NCBI GenBank assembly: GCA_015847255.1
Contig: JADLZK010000383.1
Span: 186,001 to 250,000 of the forward strand
Length of the DNA: 64,000 bases
DNA from: Hyparrhenia diplandra
Lineage: Eukaryota; Streptophyta; Magnoliopsida; Poales; Poaceae
Direction of reading: 5' to 3'
In this document: in pieces, positions 35,107-46,900 of the stretch
Numbering within the stretch: position 1 is the first letter of the stretch
Layout: each line of letters begins with the position of its first letter
Translations under genes and position numbers: made by a program
The notes under the pieces: model-generated
Seen by the model: only the letters and a program-made list of their open reading frames with translations
Told to the model about the DNA's origin: nothing
Database searches by the model: none

Positions 35107-37275
35107 ATGATGCCCATGTCTGTTCGTCTCCCGGGTCCTCTCGAGGGCGATCAGAAAATCCCTCCACGAAATCGATTCCCAGAACCCAGAAACCCACAGA
35201 AACCACACCCTGATGCCACCCGCACCCATCCTAATCTTCCCAGAAACCAATTTCGATCCCCACTATGTACTAGAATCGATGAAATCTATGGGATTTCGGA
35301 GAGCCTGGTACACCGCCTACAAGTTCTGAAAAAGAACCTTGCTGTCCTAAAGAGCAAATCAGATCGTGTTCTTGCTGAGATATTGAAGAAGCCGCCGGAC
35401 CCAGCCCCATCAAGTGCTATTAGCCCCGTAATGTCAGAGTTAAAGGAATTCATGAGGTGCAGGAGGATACTGATCGTGTTTGTGCTGAGATATCCAAGGA
35501 GCCACCGGATCCAGACCCCTCAAGTCCTTTTAGCCCCTGTAATGTCAGAGTTAAAGGAATTCATGAGGAGCAGGAGGAGATTCCGGCCACGATGCTGCAT
35601 GAAAATATGGAGTTACAGGTATTTACAAATTTTTATTTGGAGTATGAAGAAGCCAGTTACAAGATTCAGGAGAGCAGTATAAAAGGAACAGAGCATGGTG
35701 TGCATCCGTTCCCAAATCATACCAAGCAAACATATCACTGCCAATATTTTGTGCACCCTAGGTGCTCGACGTTTGGTCCAATGGCAACACTCAGCAACAA
35801 AGAAAATGGTGCCCTTGCTGTTGTGCAGCAATCTTCCAGCCTGGGAGGTGACCAAGGAAGCCATGCTGATGGTCTCATCAGGCGTGCTGGGAAGGAGGTG
35901 GCGGAGTCAAGCAACCATGAAGAGAAGAGCGCTCTGGTCATCAACATGTCTGGGGCACGAGAGGCCTCACGCCCCCGCTTCCTTGCGGTTGGCCTGTTCC
36001 TCTCGGTGCTGCTGGTGAACTCAAGGCAGCTGATCGACCACATGAAAAGAGTATGGAAATTGAGGGGAGACATGGAAGCAAGCTCGATTGAGTCGGATGC
36101 AGGCAGGAAATTCATCCTCGACTTCTCCGAGGAAGGAGACCGGAGGTACGCCATCCTTGGAGGCCCCTGGCAGTACAAGGGGACGCTTTCCTCGTGGAGG
36201 GATTGCCGCAGATGCCGATCCTTCATCAGCTCTCTTCACCCATGTGCCGATGTGGGTGCAGTTCAGGAAGATCCCCTTCTACCTCCTTACCAAGAAGCTT
36301 GCCTTCGACCTGGGTAATTGCATTGGCACCACAATGAAAATTGATGCCAATGCAAGGGGCTGCATCGACGACAAGTTCATTAGGACCAGAGTCCAACTGC
36401 CGCTGTACAAAGCTCTACAACGTGAAATCAAGCTGATCGATGAGATCACCGAGGAAGTAGTGATGGCCCAGGTCAGGTATGAAAGACTGCCAAATTTTTG
36501 CCTGTTCTGTGGATTCATAGGACACATGGAGGCGAGATGTGACATGCCACGAGAAGGTAGGAAAATAAGTTTCAGCTTCGACCTTCGAGTCATGCCAATT
36601 CATTTTGAGGATCCTAGGTGCTGGTTTCTTCCCAACATTATGGGTGAGGCACAATGTCAGCGTCCAACCCTCCAGTTATGGCGTGCTCCAAACCCGTCTG
36701 AGTTTGTTTCTGTAAGCAAGGCTGTTGAGTTAGTTCAGGAAGGAGTAGGAAGTTTGTCTGTTGTAGATAAACAAATGCCTGTAAAAAGCAAGAATGATAG
36801 TACTGTTAGCACCATGCATGTAAAAGGTAGCGAGGAAAATGCTACCCAGGAATTAGAACAGGTACAGGCTGATACAGTGAAGACACAGACTGATGCTACC
36901 ACAGAAAAGAAGAGAAGGACATGGAAGCGCATGGAAAGGCAAACTCCAAGCGAACAGAGCAAGGTCAACATCAACTCAGCAATCACAAATGCAAGAATTG
37001 TGCGAGCACGAGAGGAGAACCTTGATGAGAGCATGGGGATAGCACCAGCTACTAAAAAGTGTGCTTTGGGAGAAAATATTTTTCCCGAAGGCCATGATCT
37101 GGGAGTGACTGAAAATTCAAAGGCTATGGTGGAGGCAAGCACACAGGTTACAATAGGTACATGCAAGACTGATGGGAAGGACAATGGGGAGGATCTGAAT
37201 GTTTCGGCAGCGACCGGTCTTGGGGCTACCGGCGAACTGTCGGGCGCTGATGGTAGCGCCCGACAGGAGCCATGA
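35107..37275 (+). pseudogene. LINE ORF1: DUF4283 and CCHC zinc-knuckle protein, frameshifted
   Basis: The reading frame begins MMPMSVRLPGPLEGDQKIPP, moves to another frame at about 35470-35580 and returns near 36200. The DUF4283-like RNA-binding part reads GRKFILDFSEEGDRRYAILG and MWVQFRKIPFYLLTKKLAFD, then comes CLFCGFIGHMEARC (about 36500-36545), a CX2CX4HX4C knuckle. A long polar tail follows. A tandem duplication of about 111 bp lies at 35362-35570, encoding DRVLAEILKKPPDPAPSS and DRVCAEISKEPPDPDPSS. The stop overlaps an ATG as ATGA (37272-37275). ORF1 proteins package LINE RNA. Confidence 0.8.
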
Positions 37276-37902
37276 ATCCTACTGCTGGAACTGCCGTGGT
37301 TGGGGACGGCCACGGTCAGTTCATATCCTCATCCGTCTGCTCCGGATGTTCAGTCCTAGCTTGATGCATCTCTTCACTTACTGTACCTCTGTTTTTAGTG
37401 ATGCAATTGATGGAATAATAAAGAGATGCATTTTTGAGTATGTGAAAGCTTGTTTTTTGCACCTTCTTCGCAGTTGGCTGTTGTACAGACTTTCTGCAAT
37501 TTGTTCAGAGTATGGGTTAAAGGGTCTCTGCTTGGATCGAAAACTGTGGCTTCTTGGGACTGGAGCTATGGGAGTGGCGGCAAAGAGAAAAGGGATGTTC
37601 ATGCTGAGTTCCCTGACATGACAGAGGGCAAGGCTGCTCACATGATTGTGGTATGCCGGGGCGATAATTTTGAGCATGTCCTACGGGCCTTTCTTCAGGA
37701 AGAATTTGCAGTCTACAAAAAGGATGTTGGGTTTGTTGGCAAGCACCGAGTGCTAGAGTTCAATATCAACCTGAACATACATGATAGCAGTGCTGATTCT
37801 CATGTTCAAGCGGGTGACAGTAAACGCAACAACACACAAGGAGATGATCAAATGTCTCCAAACCTGACGGGTCCTCATGGTGAGGCCCGTCAGGAGCCAT
37901 GA
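37276..37902 (+). pseudogene. Extra segment between ORF1 and ORF2 repeating the ORF junction
   Basis: The first junction (37258-37310) reads GCCCGACAGGAGCCATGAAT and opens an ORF2-like start with TAC-TGCTGGAACTGCCG. The second (37886-37925) reads GCCCGTCAGGAGCCATGAAT and opens the real ORF2 start. Between them, 37450-37902 encodes an ORF1-like C-terminal stretch ending GEARQEP, as ORF1 itself ends SARQEP. So the ORF1 tail and the ORF2 start are present twice about 627 bases apart. I infer template switching or recombination between related LINE copies. Confidence 0.7.
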
Positions 37903-40900
37903 ATCTATTCAGCTGGAACTGCCGAGGGCTGGGGATCTCTCGGACAGTTCAAGAGCTTGTTGCTCTCGTTGGAGCAAAAAATCCCCGTCTGGTATTTTTG
38001 TCAGAAACAAGAATGTCAGGCAATCGTGTGGCGAATTTGAGGTGGAGATTGGGTCTTAAAAATGTTATTGCAGTGGACTGTTCTAGTACAGGTGGTGGAG
38101 GTTTGGCTTTATTTTGGCATGAGACAGTGGATGTTACTTTGATTGAAAAACATAAACGGTTTATTGATGTGCATGTGCGGGAGACGCAAAAAGTGCGCCC
38201 AGATTTCGAGTCACTTTTGTTTATGGGGAGCCTCGGACGGAAGACCGTCACCTAATGTGGGAGCTTATGCGGCGTCTTCTTGGGGGGCTTCAGCAGAACC
38301 TTGGCTCTTAATTGGTGATTTCAATGAAGCCATGTGGGGCTATGAGCATTTTTCAGCATGTCCACGCTCGGAGAATCAGATGTCGGCTTTCAGAGATGTG
38401 TTGAATGATTGTGGCCTAATGGATCTTGGGTTCGTGGGCTTGCCGTTTACTTATGATAATGGTCGGGACGGAAGAGCAAATGTGAAAGTGAGACTGGACA
38501 GAGCGGTGGCTGACTCAAATTGGCGAGACATGTTTAATGAAACAACATTGCATCATTTGGTGTCTTCAAGATCAGATCACTGCACGTTATTATTGGAAAT
38601 CAAGAAGGAAAGTTGGGAGCGACACAAGACTAGAATTTTCAGATATGAGATCATGTGGGAACGTCTTGAATCCTTGGCACTGGAGATTAAGAAGGCTTGG
38701 TGCTCGGCACCGAATAGAGATGGTCTAGGCGGTATAGCTAGCGCACTGGTGCATGTTCAGCGTGCGTTGCGGTCATGGAGCAAGCAGAATTTTGGTACGG
38801 TGACTAGACAGCTGGAAGAACTCAGAGTCAAGCTGGAGGCTGTACAGGCTGACAATAGTGCTTCCAGGGCAGATATTCGTCAAATTACTGACCGTATGGA
38901 TGAATTGCTATATCGAGAAGAAATGATGTGGTTGCAGCGCTCTCGCATTGCGTGGCTCCGAGAGGGTGACCGCAATACCAAATATTTCCACCGGCAGGCA
39001 ACATGGAGAGCCCGGAAAAATAAAATCAAAAGGCTGAAAAATCATAGTGATGAATGGTGCGATGACCCAAAGGTAATGCAATCCATGGCTGTTGATTTTT
39101 TTAAAGACTTATTCTCGGCTGATGATCAGGTTGACCCATCAATTCTTGTTGATATTATGGAACAGAAGGTTACTGATGACATGAATGAAGATTTGTGTAA
39201 GAATTTTTCTACGAAGAAATTTGGATGCCCTTTTTCAGATGGGCCCTCTCAAAGCACCTGGACCAGATGGGTTCCCTGCCCGGTTTTATCAGCGACATTG
39301 GGAGGTGTTACGGGATGATGTGGTGGCTGCAGTTAAGCAGTTTTTTGAGGATGGTAATATGCCAGCAGGGATTAATGACACAGCTATTGTTCTGATTCCA
39401 AAAGATTCGAACCCAGAGCACCTCAAGGATTTTAGGCCAATAAGTCTATGCAATGTCATATATAAAGTTATATCCAAGTGCATGGTGAACCGTCTCAGGC
39501 CTTTCCTTGAGCAAATTATATCTAAAGAACAAAGTGCATTCGTACCAGGGCGGCTAATAACAGATAATGCTCTTATAGCTTTCGAAAGTGTATTCATGCT
39601 ATTCAGAGACCTTATGGGAAGGATTTTTGTGCTTATAAACTGGATTTATCAAGGCGTATGACCGGGTGGATTGGGGATTTCTAAAAGTTTGATGGAGAAG
39701 CTAGGCTTTCAAAGTAAGTGGGTGCAGTGGGTCATGACATGTGTCTCGACTGTTCGCTACTGTTTCGCTTCAATGGGGTGCCGTCGCACCCCTTTTCCCC
39801 AACACGTGGTCTACGACAAGGTGATCCTTTATCTCCATATTTATTCCTTCTAGTTGCTGATGGTCTTTCGTCTCTGTTACGGCACCATGAAGGTCTTAGA
39901 CAAATTGAAGGATTAAGGGTGTGTAGAAGGGCCCCAAGTATTACACACTTGTTGTTTTGCGGATGATAGTTTACTGTTCTTTCGGGCCAATCAGGACCAA
40001 GCGGCAGTGGTGCAGCATATCCTCTCAGTGTTTGAAAAATGTACTGGACAACAATTGAGCCCATCTAAGTGCTCATTATTTATGAATGAAGATTGTGATG
40101 CTACCTCCGGTGACCAGGTCAGACAGCTCCTAGGAGTCCAGAGGGTTGATTTTGAAGCAAAGTATTTGGGGCTGCCTATGCCTACTGGTCGTATGAAGCG
40201 AGGGGTCTTTCAACCATTGCAGGAGAGGCTCCATAAGAGAATGTGTGCATGGAGTGAAAGGGACTTGTCAGCAGCAGCAAAAGAAGTTCTCATAAAATCA
40301 GTTGCACAAGCCTTGCCCAACTATGTGATGAGTGTGTTCAAAATTCCATTGACCTTGTGTGATGACATGATGCGCCACATTCGAGCTTACTGGTGGGGTT
40401 CTGAGAATGGTAGAAGGAAGGTTCAGTGGGTGCCATGGGAGAAGATGATTATGCCAAAAGGATTTGGTGGCATGGGCTTTAGAGATCTTAGATTGGTTAA
40501 TCAAGCTTTGCTTGCAAAACAAGCTTGGAGATTGCTGTTCTATCCGGAGAGCCTTTGTGCCAGAGTTTTGAAAGCTAAATATTTTCCAAATGGCAATTTG
40601 TTGGATACAGTGACTACTGCTGATGCGTCTCCGTCTTGGAGAGGAATCGAACATGGCCTATCTCTGTTAAAACAGGGTGTGGTCTATAGAGTTGGCGATG
40701 GACAGAGTATTCGAATTTGGAGAGATAATTGGATTCCGAGAGCTCATCACATGAAACCAGTGGGAAGTGTGAGACAGTGCAGGATCCGTTGGGTCTCTCA
40801 TTTGATTGATGCGGAAGCAAGGACTTGGGACGAGACGCTGTTACGGAGATATTTTTTATCCTTGTGACGTTGAGGAAATTCTGAAGATTAAAATTCCAAT

Positions 40901-42051
40901 TAATGCTTGTCAAGACTATGTGGCCTGGAATTTTGAGAAGTCTGGGTTGTTTACTGTCAAGAGTGCGTACAGATTGGCAATGAGGATAGAACATGGGGAG
41001 GGAGCAATCTGTACTAGCTCTACTCCTTCAGATGGTAGGAGGGCGTGGAGGGATCTGTGGTCTATCAAGGTGCCCGAAAAGTCAAGGTGTTTGCATGGAA
41101 ATTGGCTAATAATGGCATCCCAACTCAGGCTAACAAGCATTATAGACACATTGTGCAACAAACAGTTTGTGAGTTATGTGGATACATACAGGAGGATTGC
41201 TACCATGCGTGCGTGAGCTGCCCTCATGCCGCTGCTCTTCGATATGCTATGAGAGACCATTGGGCCCTCCCTGATGAGGGTGATCTCCACTACTCAGGGC
41301 CCCAATGGCTGCTAGTGCTAATGAGTCAGTATTCAAAGGAAGTCATGGGCAATCTATTTATGGTGCTATGGCGTGCTTGGAGTGTTCGGAACAGTGTCTT
41401 GAGGGCAGGTCAGCAAATTTCAGTCACTAGCTCTGCAATTTTTCTAATCCGCTATATGGACTCTATCCTTCAGTGCCACCAGAACAATTCCCAAGCTGAC
41501 AACAAGGGCAAACGTTGTGTTGTGGTCGGACACAACAGGTTGCCAGTTTCATCTCATGCCAAGAAGAAGTGGTTGCCGCCGTGCCAGGGTTGGTTGAAAA
41601 TCAATGTTGATGGTGCCTTCTTACCTGATAGTGGAAAAGCTGCGTTAGGGGTGGTCATCAGAGATCACGAAGGTCGGATCCAGCTGGCGGCATGGCGTGT
41701 ACTGCGACATTGCCGGGATGCGGAGGAAGCTGAAGCTGCTGCATGCCGTGAAGGTCTTATACTGGCAGGTCGATGGCCGGACATTCCTGTGATCCTAGAG
41801 ACAGATAGCGTCGTGGTGGCTGTGAAACTGGGGATGCCAATCCTGATCGGTCCTTGCACTGGGCAACGATCCAAGAAGCTAGGCTGCAGATGCTGGAACT
41901 TTGTCGAGTCGAGGTGGTGAAGATTAGTCGTGATCAGAACAATGTTGCGCATCAGCTTGCTCATTATGCTATTAGGTCTAGTAATAGTCAGGTCTTTTTT
42001 TCTTGTTTTCCCGATTTTGTCGAATCTTTTGCTTGTAATGATACACTTTAG
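37899..42051 (+). pseudogene. LINE ORF2: endonuclease, reverse transcriptase, zf-RVT, RNase H; many frameshifts
   Basis: The start MNLFSWNCRGLGISRTVQEL is the first block of an APE-type endonuclease; LLIGDFNEAMWGYE, RLDRAVADSNWRDMF and SSRSDHCTLLLE follow (38310-38595). Reverse transcriptase blocks are GPLKAPGPDGFPARFYQ, DFRPISLCNVIYKVISKCMV, EQSAFVPGRLITDNALIAFE, LRQGDPLSPYLFLLVADGL and FADD (about 39955-39966; the frame there needs one T fewer). A zf-RVT module (C-ELCGYIQEDCYHACVSCPH, about 41165-41230) and RNase H (NVDGAFLPDSGKAALGVVIR to NNVAHQLAHYAIRSS) finish it. At least eight frame changes, several in short homopolymers, prevent translation as written. Copies like this nick DNA and prime cDNA synthesis at the target. 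Confidence 0.88.
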
Positions 42052-42129
42052 TCTTTTATAAAGTCCTTTTTTCCTCAAAAAAAAAAAAAAGTGTAGACGA
42101 GAAGTGCTCATCATAGTATCGCTCTAAGC

Positions 42130-43059
42130 CACTACCTTAATCGGGGCCTTTCCGTGGGGAAAGGTTTGCCGTGAGCTCACGGAAAGGCCCCTCTTTCCGT
42201 GAGTGAGGGGGCCGGCTCACGATTAAAGGCCCCACTCACGGCAACGGCGCCTTTGCCGTGAGGGACAGCTCACGGGAAGCCTACGCCCCCTTTGCCGTGA
42301 GGGGTAGCTCACGGAAAGTCCACGGCGGAGACCGCCTCGTCCTCCGTCACCCTTTCCCGTGAGCTCGACGTCAAGCTCACGGGAAAGACTTTCCCCCGTG
42401 AGCCCCTTTGGCGTGAGCAAATGTACACACTAGGCAAAGTAACCCCTTTTGCCGTGAGCATGGGTCCTCGCTCACGGCAAAGGGTGTGTACCCTTTTTTA
42501 TTTTTGGCCTTCAAACTTTTTCTACAATTACTATACATCATATGGCACTCCATGTTAAATTTTGGTGAATTTTTTACTTTATTTGGTATATTTTGGTAAT
42601 TATTTCTTTTACGGCAATTTTGAAATGAAGCCAAATTTGAACTACAAGTGATTGAAATTTTTGAAAAAAAAATTAGTACAAAATTAATATTCCTGTTATT
42701 CAACACAAAGTAAGGCCTTACATCTAAAAATATAACCAAATCTGGAACATCTTAATACGAAAGGCCCGCCTCACGACAAAGTGGCGATACCTTTGCCGTG
42801 AACAGGAACGTGGCTCACGGCAAAGTGACCATAACTTTGTCGTGAGCGGAGCCATTGCTCACAACAAAGGGAAAGAAGGGCTTAAACGCAGTTTCTTCCC
42901 CCCCCCCACCCACCCACCCACCCACGTTAACTCCTCCCGTGAGGTAGGGGTACACGGGGAAGCCTAAGCCGTGAGCCCCACCCCTAGCTCACGGAAATGG
43001 CTCTTCCCCGTTAGGGTTATGTCGCGAGAAACTCACGGGAAGTAGGGACATCCGTAGTG
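42130..43059. mobile_element. Non-autonomous CACTA transposon, 3-bp TSD, palindromic subterminal repeats
   Basis: The element begins CACTACCTTAATCGGGGCC and its right end is ACATCCGTAGTG (reverse complement CACTACGGATGT). AGC is duplicated at 42127-42129 and 43060-43062. Both sides are filled with CCGTGAGCTCACGG-like palindromes and TTTGCCGTGAG units, dense from 42150 to 42490 and again from 42770 to 43050, with an AT-rich middle. This is the architecture of En/Spm-type elements, where TNPA binds such repeats. It has no transposase. It inserted 24 bases beyond the LINE target duplication. Confidence 0.9.
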
Positions 43060-43082
43060 AGCACCAGGATAGAATGGAGAGG

Positions 43083-43335
43083 CCCTATTTGGTTACAAGG
43101 CACCAGATACTAGAGACTAAATTTTAGTTCCATTTAGTCCTTAAATTACCAAACAAAAGAGCTAATGATTTAATTTTTAGTCTCATTTAGTCCTTAGTCT
43201 ATTAGTCTCTCTTGAGGTGCTAAATGGGACTAGTAATAGAAATTTTCAGCCCAATTAGTTCATATATAGTTTTTGTGTAGTAAATTAGTCTCTTTAAACA
43301 ATCTACAAGTGTTGGATTCTTAGGAATAGAGACCG
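43083..43335. mobile_element. MITE-like sequence, right end not resolved
   Basis: GGCCCTATTTGGTTACAAGG near 43083 resembles the left end of a widespread GGCC-TGTTTGGTT grass MITE family, and the body repeats TTTAGTCCTTA and TAGTCTC. I could not find a clean inverted right end before the gene at 43.9 kb. Confidence 0.4.
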
Positions 43336-43940
43336 GGGACTACGCATGACCATTACTCCCAATTAGCCCCTCCTCGGAGACTAGTGGAAGCGACGAGCAA
43401 GACAAAGGTAGCTTCTGCCCGACCTTAAGTTTTGGACATCCATATATATTATGAATGTTGTAATTTACAAAATCAGATTAAGAACTCTAAGATAAGCTGA
43501 CAGAGATTAAAATGAAACCATTATCAACCGAAACTGATTAACACATGTTTATAATTCACCATTACACTTTTATGAGAGCCCACATGTGGTACAACTTGCC
43601 CGGCAAGAAGACTGGGATGCCGCAGTTTCCACATAGCAAAATGGACATCGCAACAGCCAAAATGGCATCAAAACTATGCAACACAAATTGCAAAAGCCTT
43701 TGTGGAGACCAACGCCTGCAGTTCGGCGGTATGTCTATGAAATGAATGTATCTGTACCAGTATCATGCGCTCCTTTCTCCATGTAGGCAGCAACCATTCT
43801 TCAGTTTTATTGAGTTGTTTTGCTCCAAGGTGCCAAATCCAATACAAATGAGCAACGAATGCTTGGCATGGTGGTCTCACACTCGTCAGACTGGTTTGTC
43901 TCAGACTCCCAGTACACAAAACAGTACATGCTCAAATATC

Positions 43941-46900
43941 CTATGAGCTTCCTGATAACATTACAGAGGTGGCATTTATCTCCAAGGAGTGCTCCGGTAT
44001 GTACGCAAAAGCCTGCAGGGCAGCAGTCACTTCTCAAGACTTCTCTTTTTATAAAGGTTCTCAAGGCTTATAGAAAGATAAGGTATATTGGACATGAACC
44101 AGCTAAAATACCGAATGCATTTTTGGTAGTCTAAATCCACTGCACTAATTAATATTTGTAACTCACTAGTCACTACAAACCAGGACGTTCCCTCAAAAAA
44201 AAAAAAAAAAATACAAACCAGGACAACTAATCCTTGAAGCACTGACAGGACAGACACTCCCTTCTTAAAGTCGACAATCTGTTCCTAGCTGCTATGGTAA
44301 AACTTATTGTATTGGTAACATTCTGCATTTAGCTTTCTCACTCCCTTTTGCATTTTTCCCCGAAAAATAATGAAATATTACCTTTCTCACTTGCAGTTAT
44401 TTGAAGTGTATCAACTGTAATGATTCCATCTGTTAATGGAAGCAGCTCAAGTTTGGCAGTGGTGCTTGAACGTGGAGGAACACACCTGTTAGACACATTC
44501 ACCACAGCTAAATGTTATTCGACAGTGTTTTGGAATATAAGCAGCTCAGTCTCGAGTTGACTCTTATAATAAGTAAACGAAAACAGGAAAGGGTCAATAC
44601 CCTAGGGGTACTGCACTCTGCAACCACAGATGACTACAGCCTGAAGCATTACTCATTCTGTTTCCTCCATTGCCACCTTCTTTTGGAGATTGAGCTAGGG
44701 CAGAATTCAATCCTTGAAATCCGATTCCATGTTTTCCCAATCCAGATCTTTTTGCTGACTGATTAGCACCATCAAAAGAATCATTTGGGGTGGCTGGATC
44801 CGAGTTTAAGGATACAACTGAAGAAGAACCAGATGCTTCAGGAGTAATGACAGTTAACGTAAGGTTTTCTGATGTCATATTAGTAGCTTCGAGTGTTAGT
44901 ACCTAGAAGGAAATGATATATCATTGTCAAGGTGATAAATGGAGAATTTCTGTAACATGATTGAAGAGATACTGCAATAACCTGCACAGGGAGTTGAGGA
45001 ACTCGAGCACCCAGACTTGGATTTCGTAAAGACAGTTCGGATGATACAGAGATCATAAGATCGCTAGCTGCAGAGGGTCGCCAGCTTGTTGCTTGCTTGA
45101 AAAAAAAGTTTCGATTCTACAAAGATAAAAGGGCTGAATCAGAACTTTCCACTCCATTCCTGCTTTGCAGAATCTATTTGTTTTGTCAAATAATTTACCT
45201 GTGTAATTGCAGCGATAAGTTACCACTACAGCATACTGGTCACCTACAGGAACATATGGCTGACCAACCCTTGGTGTATGAACCCTTGGTGTATGATTAT
45301 TTAAAGTAGATTCAGCCATTGTTGGGAGTGACAAAGTCAGAGGTGCATCACTGTTGGTCTTTCGTTCCATTGAGGACATGATTGCTGGCTTGAGAATAAA
45401 AAGAGTGCTCCTCGCCCATCCTAGAAAAGTAACAAATAATGTAGAAATTAAACTTTATTATAAGCACACAACACTAAAGTGAATCTTGGATATGGAAACA
45501 AAAAATTTGTGGAAAAATGTGTCCAAAACATGTTGCAGTATTTTGTTTACTTATTTTGCATCTGAAGCTGATAAGTTTAGATTTTTAAAGGGTAATAAAT
45601 TTCTTATTGCTGAAATTATGTTTTGATTCAAGTTTACAAAAAGCTGCAATAGCAGGTAGATCATGAGCAGATTAATGAGAGATGTAGTATATACCTGAGT
45701 GCTAGATTTGGTAAGCTGTGATCATGCCCAACCTCAATACTAGCAATTGGTAATGACAAAGGGGCACCTCCTTTCGATGCCTCCTCAAATACGATAGTAA
45801 TTGCATCAATGAACACAACTATATCTTTCGCATGAATAGGAGAAATGTTCTGCAACAGGAATTCATGGTATAAACATTATCTCTGGAGCAGTTGTTTATG
45901 AAATGAAACATGAATGGATGCTTTGATATATCTGACAAACCTTTACTGACACACAGAGAAGATTTTCCAAATTACATTTTGCAGCAAAAAGAATGAACCT
46001 CGATTGGTTGAATGATTTCAACTTTTCTCCGCCATCTTTTTCCCAGTAGATACACACCTTCTAGACCACAACGTACAGAATACCGTTCAGGTTCCAAAGG
46101 AACTCCTCTAAATGAAAGCTGCCCATCATTAATAATAGCAGGGGTCTTTGCAGGTTTTTCATGCATAAATTCTTGACTTTCAGATAGTGGTGGTTTTATA
46201 TTATTCGGTGTCTGAACAGAAGAGGGTGAAGGCATGGAGTAGGTTCTAAAGTTAAATATTTGAGACCCAGGAGCAGAATAAGAGTTGTGTGATACACTTG
46301 TATTGAGAGTAGGGGTTGCTAAAGAACGAGGGGGTAATGTACGGTCTAAAGGGAGCACCCAACTAAGCAACTCCCGACATGGATCATCATTACTGTCAGA
46401 AAGTCCATCCACAAGATTATCAAGCCTATAATTAATTGCTGTACTTTTCTCAAACTGGAGAACTTCAAGCACAGGATCTTCCAGTTTGTTAACCCCAACA
46501 TTCACTTGCAAAACAATCTGCATCCTTCCACCAAAGAAAATGATTGCTGAATCAGCATGCATTTAAACGACAGAGAATTGCAACAAACTACATGGCTGAA
46601 TAGTTAATTAAACAGTACACCACAAACTTCTTATACACAATTATTATTATTTTTTAAAACTTATGCTTTTATCTGTGACTAATATATTGATGTATTCTGT
46701 AGTTACACAGAAGGATTCACAAGGGTTTTATGAAAATGAAATAATTAACTGAGTAGATTTCAGAAAATTACATTAAGGTTGCAAAAAAAAAATCACAAAA
46801 CTACAAAATCAATTGACACTTCTACTGAAATTATATATTGATAAACTAACCTTTTTAATAATAAACGTTGCATCAAACTTCTATTGTGATACTGCATTGC

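Larger units (their letters stand above)
35083..42090 (+). mobile_element. Full-length L1-like non-LTR retrotransposon (LINE)
   Basis: A direct repeat, AAGTGTAGACGAGAAGT, occurs at 35066-35082 and, directly after a run of 14 A residues, at 42089-42105 (15 bases certain, 17 if two A's of the tail are counted). In between lie, in order, a gag-like ORF1 with a zinc knuckle, then ORF2 with endonuclease, reverse transcriptase, zf-RVT and RNase H domains. The very short 5' leader (ATG 24 bases in) and the terminal CCTC-poly(A) define the ends. The intact target duplication suggests a recent insertion, yet the reading frames change many times (see the ORF entries). Confidence 0.93.
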
